From Lutibacter sp. (GTDB lineage Bacteria > Bacteroidota > Bacteroidia > Flavobacteriales > Flavobacteriaceae): 52,329 nt of DNA. Under the pieces are notes generated by a model. The model saw only the letters and a program-made list of their open reading frames with translations. It did not search any database and was not told the origin of the DNA. Position numbers and translations under genes: made by a program. Shown in pieces: positions 37,292 through 45,474 of this stretch; the stretch's first letter is position 1; every line of letters begins with the position of its first letter. The stretch is taken from contig JAUYUA010000025.1 of NCBI GenBank assembly GCA_030694935.1, positions 1-52,329 of the forward strand, read 5' to 3'.

Positions 37292-38668
37292 ATGAAATTT
37301 TCAAAAACCATAATTGCAGGTATTGCATTTGTTTTGGCGTGCGGTATCGGTTGCAACGCAAAAATAAATAATGTCCCCGTTTATAAAAATCCAGAACCTA
37401 TTTCAGATGAAGAGCTCTTAACGTTAGTTCAAAAACAAACCTTTAATTATTTTTGGGAGGGCGCTGAACCAAATTCCGGAATGGGGCGCGAACGCATCCA
37501 TTTAGACAATATTTACCCTTTTAACGATAAAGATATTGTAACCACTGGAGGGTCTGGTTTTGGCTTAATGGCGATATTGGTGGGCGTTGAAAGAAATTTT
37601 ATAGCACGTGAAGATGCCCTTGACCGATTTGTGAAGATTGTCGATTTTCTTGAAAAAGCGGATAGATTTCACGGTGCCTGGCCACATTGGTTAAATGGCA
37701 AAACAGGAAAAATTCAACCTTTTAGCAAAAAAGACACAGGAGGGGATTTAGTTGAAACCGCATTTTTAGTTCAAGGCTTATTAACTGTTTCAGAATACTT
37801 TAAAAATGGAAATGACCAAGAAAAAAAATTGGTTGGCAAAATCGATAAACTTTGGCGTGAAGTAGAATGGAATTGGTACACAAAAAACGGTGAAGATGTT
37901 TTATACTGGCATTGGTCGCCCACAGATGGCTGGGATATGAATTTCCCCGTTGGCGGTTATAATGAATGCCTAATTATGTATGTGCTCGCTGCTTCATCGC
38001 CAACCTATCCAATTAACAAAAGCGTATATGATAAGGGCTGGGCATTAAACGGAAATATAGTTTCTAATGACATCTATTATGGAGAAGAATTGGTCTTAAA
38101 TTATTTTGAAGACAATGAAGCCCCAATCGGACCATTATTTTGGGCACATTACTCCTATTTGGGGTTGAACCCAAATGGCCTTTCAGATCAATATGCCGAT
38201 TACTGGAAACTTACCCAAAACCAAGCAAAAATTCATTATAAATACGCTGTTGACAATCCCGACAAACATTTGGGTTATGGAGAAAATGTTTGGGGCTTAA
38301 CTTCAAGTTATTCCATGAAAGGATATGATGGACACAGACCGGGAAATGACCTAGGTGTAATTTCCCCTACGGCGGCATTGTCTTCTTTTCCATATACGCC
38401 AAAGGAAAGCATGAAAATGTTAAAGTATCTTTATAAAGATGCAGACACTTTAGTGGGGAAATATGGTCCGTATGATGCTTTTAGCATTGAACATAAATGG
38501 TATTTACCAAGATATTTGGCCATAGACCAAGGCCCAATACCGGTAATGATTGAAAACTACCGCACAGGTTTGTTATGGAATTTATTTATGAAAAATACAG
38601 ATGTAATAAATGGTTTAACGAAACTCCGTTTTAAAAGTTCCGTTTATAAAATTAATGACAATGAATAA
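37292..38668 (+). CDS. GH144-like (glycoamylase-fold) endo-beta-1,2-glucanase candidate A
   Basis: 458 residues of the (alpha/alpha)6-barrel family Pfam Glycoamylase, whose characterised Bacteroidota members are GH144 endo-beta-1,2-glucanases. Conserved blocks: VTTGGSGFGLMAILVGVER, DRFHGAWPHWLNG, GGDLVETAFLVQGLL, VEWNWYTKNGEDVLYWHWSP, GPLFWAHYSYLGLNPNG, GHRPGNDLGVISPTAALSSF and DQGPIPVMIENYRTGLLW. Likely lipoprotein (C17 in VLAC or C21), but without acidic residues after the Cys, so perhaps periplasmic. Preceded by ggag at good spacing. Stop overlaps the next GH144-like gene. The linkage specificity is inferred from family. Confidence 0.88.
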   Translation: MKFSKTIIAGIAFVLACGIGCNAKINNVPVYKNPEPISDEELLTLVQKQTFNYFWEGAEPNSGMGRERIHLDNIYPFNDKDIVTTGGSGFGLMAILVGVERNFIAREDALDRFVKIVDFLEKADRFHGAWPHWLNGKTGKIQPFSKKDTGGDLVETAFLVQGLLTVSEYFKNGNDQEKKLVGKIDKLWREVEWNWYTKNGEDVLYWHWSPTDGWDMNFPVGGYNECLIMYVLAASSPTYPINKSVYDKGWALNGNIVSNDIYYGEELVLNYFEDNEAPIGPLFWAHYSYLGLNPNGLSDQYADYWKLTQNQAKIHYKYAVDNPDKHLGYGENVWGLTSSYSMKGYDGHRPGNDLGVISPTAALSSFPYTPKESMKMLKYLYKDADTLVGKYGPYDAFSIEHKWYLPRYLAIDQGPIPVMIENYRTGLLWNLFMKNTDVINGLTKLRFKSSVYKINDNE

Positions 38669-40034
38669 ACAAAAAATATTTTTACTTTTTTTATCGCTCG
38701 TGATTTTTTCCTGTTCCGATGACAATTATAAATACACAGAAATTAATTTTCCGAATGATTTATCTGATGATGAACCAGTTTTAAGTGACACAGAATTGTT
38801 GGACTTAACCCAAAAAGAAACATTCAAATACTTTTGGAATTTCGCAGAATCTAATTCCGGTGCAGCAAAAGAACGGTACCACCCCACCAATCCAACTTTA
38901 AATGAACATGTGGTCACCACAGGAGGAACAGGTTTTGGTTTAATGAGTATTTTAGTGGGAATCGAAAGAGGTTTTATCACTAAAGATGAAGGCTACAACC
39001 GGTTGAGCAAAATATTGGCGTTTTTTGAAAACGCAGATCGCTTTCACGGTGCTTGGCCCCATTGGATTGAAGGCACAAACGGAAAAGTAATTCCATTTAG
39101 CCCAGATGACAATGGCGGGGATCTTGTGGAAACAGCCTTTTTTGTTCAAGGGCTCATTTGTGTAAAAGAATATTTTAAAAATGGCAATACCAACGAAAAG
39201 GCTTTGGCAAATAAAGCGGATGTGCTTTGGAAAGGTGTGGAATGGAATTGGTACACCCAAAATCAAAATACGCTTTACTGGCATTGGAGCCCTAATTATG
39301 CTTTCACCAAAAATTTTAAATTAAAAGGCTACAATGAGGTGTTAATTGCCTATGTTATGGCAGCTTCATCGCCAGATTTTGGAATTTCTAAAGAGGTTTA
39401 TTCCAATGGATGGGCTTCAAACGGGGGAATAAAATCGGCAAACGTAAAATATAATTTCCCCCTTTTGGTAAACCATGAAGGATCCGCGGAATATGGCGGA
39501 CCACTTTTTTGGGCACACTACTCCTATTTAGGATTAAACCCCAAAGGCCTTACCGACGAGTATGTGAATTATTGGAATGTGAACACAAATCATTCGAAAA
39601 TAAATTACAATTATTGTGTTGAAAATCCATTAAAATATAAAGATTACGGGGCAGATTGCTGGGGTCTTACCGCAAGTTATTCACGAAATGCTGATGGCAG
39701 TATCGGTTATTCCGCCCATAAACCAGGCAATGATTTGGGAGTGATTTCGCCCACGGCGGCACTAAGTTCCATGCCATATACCCCAACTGAATCGTTAAAA
39801 GCACTTAGATATTTTTACAAGAATAAAGACAAACTGCTTGGCCCGGCCGGTTTTTACGATGCTTTTAGTCCGCATTATAACTTTTGGGTGGCAAATGCCT
39901 ATTTGGCCATTGACCAAGGCCCAATTATAATTATGATTGAAAATTACAGGACAGGGCTTCTTTGGAAATTGTTTATGCAAAACACCGATGTGCAAAATGG
40001 CTTAACAAAATTAAATTTTAAGTATGAAATATAA
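38661..40034 (+). CDS. GH144-like (glycoamylase-fold) endo-beta-1,2-glucanase candidate B
   Basis: About 457 residues (ATG at 38661; an ATG at 38655 is two codons earlier). Paralogue of the preceding gene, sharing VTTGGTGFGLMSILVGIERGFI, RFHGAWPHW, GGDLVETAFFVQGLI, WNWYTQNQNTLYWHWSP, GGPLFWAHYSYLGLNP, CWGLTASYS and HKPGNDLGVISPTAALSSMPYTP. Lipoprotein with C followed by SDDN, a strong surface-export signal, unlike copy A. I infer copy B cuts the polymer at the cell surface and copy A works on imported fragments. Overlaps its neighbours on both sides (8-14 bp and 11 bp), indicating translational coupling. Confidence 0.88.
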   Translation: MNKQKIFLLFLSLVIFSCSDDNYKYTEINFPNDLSDDEPVLSDTELLDLTQKETFKYFWNFAESNSGAAKERYHPTNPTLNEHVVTTGGTGFGLMSILVGIERGFITKDEGYNRLSKILAFFENADRFHGAWPHWIEGTNGKVIPFSPDDNGGDLVETAFFVQGLICVKEYFKNGNTNEKALANKADVLWKGVEWNWYTQNQNTLYWHWSPNYAFTKNFKLKGYNEVLIAYVMAASSPDFGISKEVYSNGWASNGGIKSANVKYNFPLLVNHEGSAEYGGPLFWAHYSYLGLNPKGLTDEYVNYWNVNTNHSKINYNYCVENPLKYKDYGADCWGLTASYSRNADGSIGYSAHKPGNDLGVISPTAALSSMPYTPTESLKALRYFYKNKDKLLGPAGFYDAFSPHYNFWVANAYLAIDQGPIIIMIENYRTGLLWKLFMQNTDVQNGLTKLNFKYEI

Positions 40035-40818
40035 AAAAACATTTCTTCGCTTAAGCATGTTTTTAGTCTTTGTATATGCCAATGCACAAAATTCAGAAAT
40101 TTCTTTATTTGAAAAAAAACAATTTATTCAAAATAATGACACTTTGAATTACCGAATTTTATATCCAATAAATTTTTCAAAAGAAAAACAATATCCGGCA
40201 GTGTTATTTTTACATGGTTCAGGAGAACGCGGAAACGACAATTCTTCCCAGCTTATTCATGGAAGTTCGCTTTTTTTAGCAGCTGACAATCAGGCGCAAT
40301 TTCCGGCAATTATCCTATTTCCCCAATGCCCTGAAAATGATTACTGGGCAAACGTAACAGTTGACAGGACAACGCAGCCTATTTCATTAAAATTTTCAAA
40401 CGGAGATGAACCCACAAAATCTTTAGGATTGACAATGACGTTGATGGACATTTTATTAAATGAGCCTTATGTGGAAAAGAACCAATTGTATGTTATGGGT
40501 CTTTCCATGGGAGGAATGGGCGCATTTGAAATTTTAGCCAGAAAACCGGCCATGTTTGCTGCCGCAATTCCAATTTGCGGAGGCGGAAACCCTGAAACAG
40601 CCGTAAATTATGCTACCAACACCGCCCTGTGGATTTTTCACGGCGCAAAGGATGATGTGGTAAATCCGTTATTATCCATAGAAATGGTTACAGGTATTTT
40701 GAAAGCCGGCGGAAAACCAAGTTTCACTTTATATGATAAAGACAATCACAACAGTTGGGATTCTGCTTTTGCCGAACCTCAATTATTGCCTTGGTTGTTT
40801 TCAAAAAATAAAAAATAA
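40024..40818 (+). CDS. Secreted alpha/beta-hydrolase (esterase) of the PUL
   Basis: 264 residues with signal peptide (ending YANAQ). Alpha/beta-hydrolase features: oxyanion region LFLHGSGERGNDNSSQL, nucleophile S161 in MGLSMGGMGAFE, and His242 in DKDNHNSWDSAF. Resembles predicted peptidase/PHB-depolymerase-like carbohydrate esterases. In this locus it probably removes acyl groups from the glycan; osmoregulated beta-1,2-glucans can carry succinyl substituents, which makes this plausible, but the substrate is an inference. Overlaps the preceding gene by 11 bp and is 2 bp from the GH3 gene, so it is firmly inside the operon. Confidence 0.83.
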   Translation: MKYKKTFLRLSMFLVFVYANAQNSEISLFEKKQFIQNNDTLNYRILYPINFSKEKQYPAVLFLHGSGERGNDNSSQLIHGSSLFLAADNQAQFPAIILFPQCPENDYWANVTVDRTTQPISLKFSNGDEPTKSLGLTMTLMDILLNEPYVEKNQLYVMGLSMGGMGAFEILARKPAMFAAAIPICGGGNPETAVNYATNTALWIFHGAKDDVVNPLLSIEMVTGILKAGGKPSFTLYDKDNHNSWDSAFAEPQLLPWLFSKNKK

Positions 40819-40820
40819 AA

Positions 40821-43145
40821 ATGAAGAAATTAATAGTAACAAATAGTATAATTGCTTGTTTCATAATACTTCAGCTGGCATCATGCTCTTCTGAAAAAAA
40901 TAAAACCGCCAACAATAATATTTCGCCTTACGACGCTAAAGTTGATTCTATCTTGAATTTAATGACTATAGATGAAAAAATAGGGCAATTAAACTTGCCG
41001 TCCGCAGGTGATATAACCACAGGGCAAACACAAAGCTCTGATATTGCAAAAAAAATTGAGGAAGGAAAAGTAGGCGGATTATTTAATATAAAAACTGCAA
41101 AAAAGATAAGGGAAGTCCAAAAAATTGCTGTTGAAAAAAGCCGCTTAAAAATTCCCTTAATTTTTGGGATGGATGTAATTCACGGGTATGAAACCACTTT
41201 CCCAATACCATTGGGTTTATCAAGCTCCTGGGATATGGAAATGATAGAAAAAACTGCACGTATAGCAGCCATTGAAGCAAGTGCCGACGGCATTAACTGG
41301 ACATTTTCCCCGATGGTTGATATTTCAAGAGACCCACGCTGGGGACGTGTTTCAGAAGGTTCAGGAGAAGATCCGTATTTAGGTGGCGAAATTGCAAAAG
41401 CAATGGTTCATGGATACCAAGGAGACGACTTAACATCAAACAATACAATTATGTCCTGCGTAAAGCATTTTGCATTGTATGGAGCTTCAGAAGCCGGAAG
41501 AGACTATAATACCGTTGACATGAGCAAAGTGAGGATGTATAACGAATATTTACCACCATATAAGGCCGCCATAGACGCAGGAGTTGGTTCTGTTATGGCT
41601 TCTTTTAATGAAATTGACGGGATTCCGGCAACAGGAAATAAATGGCTACTAACAGACCTTTTAAGAAATCAATGGAAATTTAATGGATTTGTTGTTACGG
41701 ATTATACAGGAATCAATGAAATGATGGAACATGGAATGGGTGATTTGAAAGCGAGTTCTGCTTTGGCGCTAAATGCTGGAGTTGATATGGATATGGTTGG
41801 GGAAGGGTTTTTGACTACCTTAAAAAAATCGGTGGAAGAAGGCCTGGTGCCCATAGAACAATTAAACCTTGCCGTAAAAAGAATTTTAAAAGCCAAATAT
41901 GAATTGGGATTATTTAAAGACCCTTATAAATATTGTGATGAAAATAGGGCTAAAACAGAAATTTTTACTGATGAAAACAGAATTTTTGCAAGGCAAGTAG
42001 GCGCACAATCCATGGTTTTGTTAAAAAATGACGATAATTTATTGCCGTTAAAAAAATCTGGAACCATTGCCTTAATTGGGCCATTGGCAAACACAAAAGA
42101 AAATATGGCTGGCACCTGGAGCGTTGCTACCAAGCAAGATAAATCAAATGCATTTCTTGATGGAATTAAAACCGTTGTTGGAGAAAAAGCCACCATACTT
42201 TATGCAAAAGGAAGTAATTTAGATGAGGATGAGGAATTTGAAAAAAGGGCAACCATGTTTGGAAAAGAAATTTTTAGGGACAATCGCACCAAAGAAGAAT
42301 TAATTTCAGAAGCCTTGAAAGTTGCTGCGAAAGCTGATGTCATTGTGGCGGCGTTGGGTGAATCGGCTGAAATGAGCGGAGAAAGCAGCAGCAGAACAAA
42401 CATTGAAATTCCCCAAACACAAAAAGACCTGTTAAAGGCCTTATTAAAAACGGGAAAACCTGTTGTTTTGGTTTTATTTACAGGAAGACCCTTGGTGTTG
42501 GTGGAAGAAAACAATACAGTGCCTGCCATATTAAATGTTTGGTTTCCGGGAAGTGAAGCCGGCTTGGCGATTTCAGATGTTTTATTTGGAGATGTAAATC
42601 CCTCAGGTAAATTAACCGCAACTTTTCCAAGAAGCGTTGGGCAAATTCCAATTTTTTACAACCATAAAAATACAGGAAGACCTTTAGATAAAACAAAAAC
42701 CGATAATTGTGAATTCGAAAAATTTCGCTCTAATTATTTAGACGAATGCAATACACCCCTATTTCCCTTTGGATATGGATTGAGCTACACAACTTTCAAT
42801 TACGGAAAAATTGTAATTTCTTCAGATAAAATGAAGGTTGCCGACAAGATAAAAGTTTCTGTCGACGTAAGCAATACAGGAAATTATGACGGTAAAGAAG
42901 TAGTTCAGCTCTATATTAGGGATTTGGTGGGCTCCGTTACAAGGCCGGTAAAAGAATTAAAAGGGTTTCAAAAAATATTCCTTAAAAAAGGGGAAACAAA
43001 AACAGTGACATTCACCCTGTCAATTGAAGATATGAAATTTTACGACTATAATTTAAATTTTGTGGCCGAACCTGGCGAGTTCGAAGTTTTTGTAGGGGGA
43101 AATTCAACTGTAAATAACAAAGTAAATTTTAAATTGATTAAATAA
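40821..43145 (+). CDS. GH3 beta-glucosidase (BglX-like lipoprotein)
   Basis: 774 residues. Lipoprotein signal (LASC, C22), then the GH3 N-terminal TIM barrel (about 35-390), alpha/beta sandwich (410-620) and fibronectin III-like C-domain (680-770). The nucleophile is D294 in GFVVTDYTGINEM, and the acid/base candidate is E521 in AEMSGESSSRTNI. Other family motifs are GMDVIHGYETTFPIP and SRDPRWGRVSEGSGEDPYL. It hydrolyses terminal beta-glucose; beside GH144-like enzymes the likely substrates are sophorose and short beta-1,2-gluco-oligosaccharides. Closed by a weak hairpin at 43165. Confidence 0.95.
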   Translation: MKKLIVTNSIIACFIILQLASCSSEKNKTANNNISPYDAKVDSILNLMTIDEKIGQLNLPSAGDITTGQTQSSDIAKKIEEGKVGGLFNIKTAKKIREVQKIAVEKSRLKIPLIFGMDVIHGYETTFPIPLGLSSSWDMEMIEKTARIAAIEASADGINWTFSPMVDISRDPRWGRVSEGSGEDPYLGGEIAKAMVHGYQGDDLTSNNTIMSCVKHFALYGASEAGRDYNTVDMSKVRMYNEYLPPYKAAIDAGVGSVMASFNEIDGIPATGNKWLLTDLLRNQWKFNGFVVTDYTGINEMMEHGMGDLKASSALALNAGVDMDMVGEGFLTTLKKSVEEGLVPIEQLNLAVKRILKAKYELGLFKDPYKYCDENRAKTEIFTDENRIFARQVGAQSMVLLKNDDNLLPLKKSGTIALIGPLANTKENMAGTWSVATKQDKSNAFLDGIKTVVGEKATILYAKGSNLDEDEEFEKRATMFGKEIFRDNRTKEELISEALKVAAKADVIVAALGESAEMSGESSSRTNIEIPQTQKDLLKALLKTGKPVVLVLFTGRPLVLVEENNTVPAILNVWFPGSEAGLAISDVLFGDVNPSGKLTATFPRSVGQIPIFYNHKNTGRPLDKTKTDNCEFEKFRSNYLDECNTPLFPFGYGLSYTTFNYGKIVISSDKMKVADKIKVSVDVSNTGNYDGKEVVQLYIRDLVGSVTRPVKELKGFQKIFLKKGETKTVTFTLSIEDMKFYDYNLNFVAEPGEFEVFVGGNSTVNNKVNFKLIK

Positions 43146-43164
43146 GTTGGTTACTTAAGTAATT

Positions 43165-43194
43165 ACCCTTCGGTATTGTTATTGAGGGGTTTTT
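43165..43194 (+). terminator. Weak rho-independent terminator after GH3
   Basis: ACCCTT (43165-43170) pairs with AGGGGT (43185-43190, one G.U) and is followed by tttttatttt. The 106-bp gap may separate the first PUL mRNA (susC to GH3) from GH97. Confidence 0.55.
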
Positions 43195-43251
43195 ATTTTA
43201 ACATTAATTTAAGTATCTTCAACACCCGCATCAACTCTAAAAATCTATACC

Positions 43252-45348
43252 ATGAAACAATTTTTTCCCATACTGCTTATTTTTGCCATAAATGTGCTTC
43301 ATTCCCAAAACATACAATCACCCTCTAAAAACATTGAATTGCAATTTTCTGTTTCTGCCGACGGAAAACCTGCTTACGCTGTAAATTATAAAGGAAAAAC
43401 TATTGTAAAGCAAAGCAATTTAGGAATGCAACTTAAAGAAATGCCCGCTTTAGAAAGTGGTTTTTCTCTGGTTAATTCCGAAACAAAATCGGTAGATGAA
43501 CCTTGGGAGCCAGTTCTTGGTGAAGTTGCCGTAATTCAAAACAAATACAACCAAATCACTTATTTTTTAGACCAAAAAGAGACAGGCCGAAAAATGAATG
43601 TTGTTTTCAAAGTTTATGATGAAGGCATTGCTTTCCGTTATGAATTTCCACGCCAGGAAAAGTTAAATTATTTTATTATTTCCGATGAAAAAACACAGTT
43701 TAATTTAACGGGAAACCATAAAGCGTTTTGGATTCCCGGTGATTTTGACAGTCAGGAATATGTTTATAACGAAACAAAACTTTCTGAAATAGACAACTCC
43801 AAGTTAGATATGGACAATGGTGTTGCGCTAAAAACCATTAAAGATAACTACCGTGTGCAATCACCTTTAATGATGAAATCTGCCGATGGCATTTACATCA
43901 ATATTTTTGAGGCGGCAGTGGTAAATTACCCAGTGATGCACTTGAGTGTTTCTCCAAATGAATTCAAATTTTCTTCCGTTTTAGTCCCAAATGCAATTGG
44001 GGATAAAGTCTATTTGCAAACACCTGCCATTTCGCCTTGGAGAACCATTATGATTAGCGATGATGCACGTGATATTGTGGCTTCAAAATTGATTTTAAAC
44101 TTAAATGAACCTTGTAAAATTGAAGATACCTCATTTATAAAACCAATGAAATATGTTGGAATTTGGTGGGAAATGCACGTTGGCAAAGCCACTTGGGATT
44201 ATACCGGGACACAAACCGCATCTACTGCCCAAAATAACGACCTAAAACCTGCGGTAAAACATGGCGCAACCACAGAAAACACCAAACGATACATCGATTT
44301 TGCGGCCAAACATGGCTTTGATGGCGTTCTTGTGGAAGGGTGGAATGTTGGCTGGGAAGATTGGTTTGGATTTGGGAAGGAATACGTTTTTGATTTTATA
44401 ACGCCGTATCCCGATTTCGATATTCAAGAAATTGCCGATTATGCCAAAGCAAAAGGCGTAAAAATGATTATGCACCACGAAACTTCAGGGTCTGTTGCCA
44501 ATTATGAAAGACACCTTGACAGGGCATTAAATTTAATGGAAAAATATGGTTATCCCGCAGCAAAATCAGGGTATGTGGGAAAAATAATCCCTCGTGGCGA
44601 ATATCATGACGGGCAAACCATGGTCAATCATTACAATTTTGTGGCGCAAAGATTTGCCGATTACAAAATGATGATAAACTCACACGAAAGTTCCCGCCCA
44701 ACAGGTTATGGCAGAACGTATCCAAATTACCTCGCTGCAGAAGCTGCCCGCGGCAATGAATTTAACGCTTGGAGCACCGGAAATCCTCCAATGCATGAAA
44801 CTATTTTACCATTTACAAGGTTACTTGGCGGACCAATGGATTATACGCCGGGAATTTTTGAAATTAAAATGAATATTTATGACCCTTCTAAAAAAGAACA
44901 GGTGCACACCACTTTGGCAAAACAATTGGCCTTATTTGTAACGATGTATTCACCTATGCAAATGGCCGCCGATTTACCGGAAAATTATGAAAAATATCCA
45001 GATGCATTCCAATTTATAAAAGACGTGGCCGTAGATTGGCAAGATTCTAAATATCTTGAAGCCGAACCTGGAGATTACATAACCGTAGCCCGAAAAGAAA
45101 AAAATGGAGAGCGTTGGTTTCTTGGCGCCATAACCGATGAAAATGCACGTAAAACTGAGATAAAATTGGATTTTCTTTCTCCAAACAAAAAATACAAAGC
45201 GATAATTTATCAAGACAGTAAAACTGCCGATTGGAAAAATAATCCAATTAGTTATGAAATAAAAACCATTGAAGTTAGCAGCAAATCCATTTTAAAATTA
45301 AATTTAAAAAATGGAGGCGGAACCGCAGTGAGTTTTGAGTTGAAATAA
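43252..45348 (+). CDS. GH97 inverting alpha-glucosidase (SusB-like)
   Basis: 698 residues, signal peptide (ending VLHSQ). The N-terminal beta-sandwich (about 22-280), the central catalytic TIM barrel and the C-terminal domain are typical of GH97. The Glu residues E362 (LVEGWNVGWEDW), E410 (HHETSG), E479 (SHESS) and E503 (EAARGNE) are present. The spacing between the last three (69 and 24 residues) is identical to that of E439, E508 and E532 in Bacteroides SusB, which identifies the inverting alpha-glucosidase subgroup rather than the retaining alpha-galactosidases. There is no GH13 amylase in this PUL, so this enzyme probably removes alpha-glucosyl decorations or handles alpha-linked oligosaccharides. 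Confidence 0.93.
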   Translation: MKQFFPILLIFAINVLHSQNIQSPSKNIELQFSVSADGKPAYAVNYKGKTIVKQSNLGMQLKEMPALESGFSLVNSETKSVDEPWEPVLGEVAVIQNKYNQITYFLDQKETGRKMNVVFKVYDEGIAFRYEFPRQEKLNYFIISDEKTQFNLTGNHKAFWIPGDFDSQEYVYNETKLSEIDNSKLDMDNGVALKTIKDNYRVQSPLMMKSADGIYINIFEAAVVNYPVMHLSVSPNEFKFSSVLVPNAIGDKVYLQTPAISPWRTIMISDDARDIVASKLILNLNEPCKIEDTSFIKPMKYVGIWWEMHVGKATWDYTGTQTASTAQNNDLKPAVKHGATTENTKRYIDFAAKHGFDGVLVEGWNVGWEDWFGFGKEYVFDFITPYPDFDIQEIADYAKAKGVKMIMHHETSGSVANYERHLDRALNLMEKYGYPAAKSGYVGKIIPRGEYHDGQTMVNHYNFVAQRFADYKMMINSHESSRPTGYGRTYPNYLAAEAARGNEFNAWSTGNPPMHETILPFTRLLGGPMDYTPGIFEIKMNIYDPSKKEQVHTTLAKQLALFVTMYSPMQMAADLPENYEKYPDAFQFIKDVAVDWQDSKYLEAEPGDYITVARKEKNGERWFLGAITDENARKTEIKLDFLSPNKKYKAIIYQDSKTADWKNNPISYEIKTIEVSSKSILKLNLKNGGGTAVSFELK

Positions 45349-45368
45349 TTTTAGATTAAAACTAAGTT

Positions 45369-45455
45369 GCGTGAGGGATAGAGGCGATATCCCGCGCTTT
45401 TTTTAGCGTGGATAAAGCCGATAGCCCGACCCGAAGTTTTTACGAAGGGGCACGC
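45369..45455 (+). ncRNA. Candidate structured RNA (Bacteroidota intergenic motif)
   Basis: An 87-base segment rich in pairing: outer stem GCGTG (45369-45373) with CACGC (45451-45455); hairpin GGGATA/TATCCC (45375-45380/45388-45393); hairpin CGCT/AGCG around a T-rich loop (45395-45408); then aaagccgatagcccgacccg. It is GC-rich against an AT-rich background. The motif reminds me of a widespread Bacteroidota RNA (possibly Flavo-1); that is recollection and needs a covariance-model search. It lies between GH97 and GH43 within the PUL. Confidence 0.6.
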
Positions 45456-45474
45456 CCAAATAATTAAAAATAAA

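Noticed and set aside
37292-40034. The two GH144-like genes as one gene split by a frameshift
   Set aside because: Each has its own start, signal peptide and full set of family motifs; they are paralogues, not halves.
43252-45348. Starch utilisation locus because of the SusB-like GH97
   Set aside because: There is no GH13 amylase or SusE/F in the locus; GH144-like and GH3 enzymes dominate.
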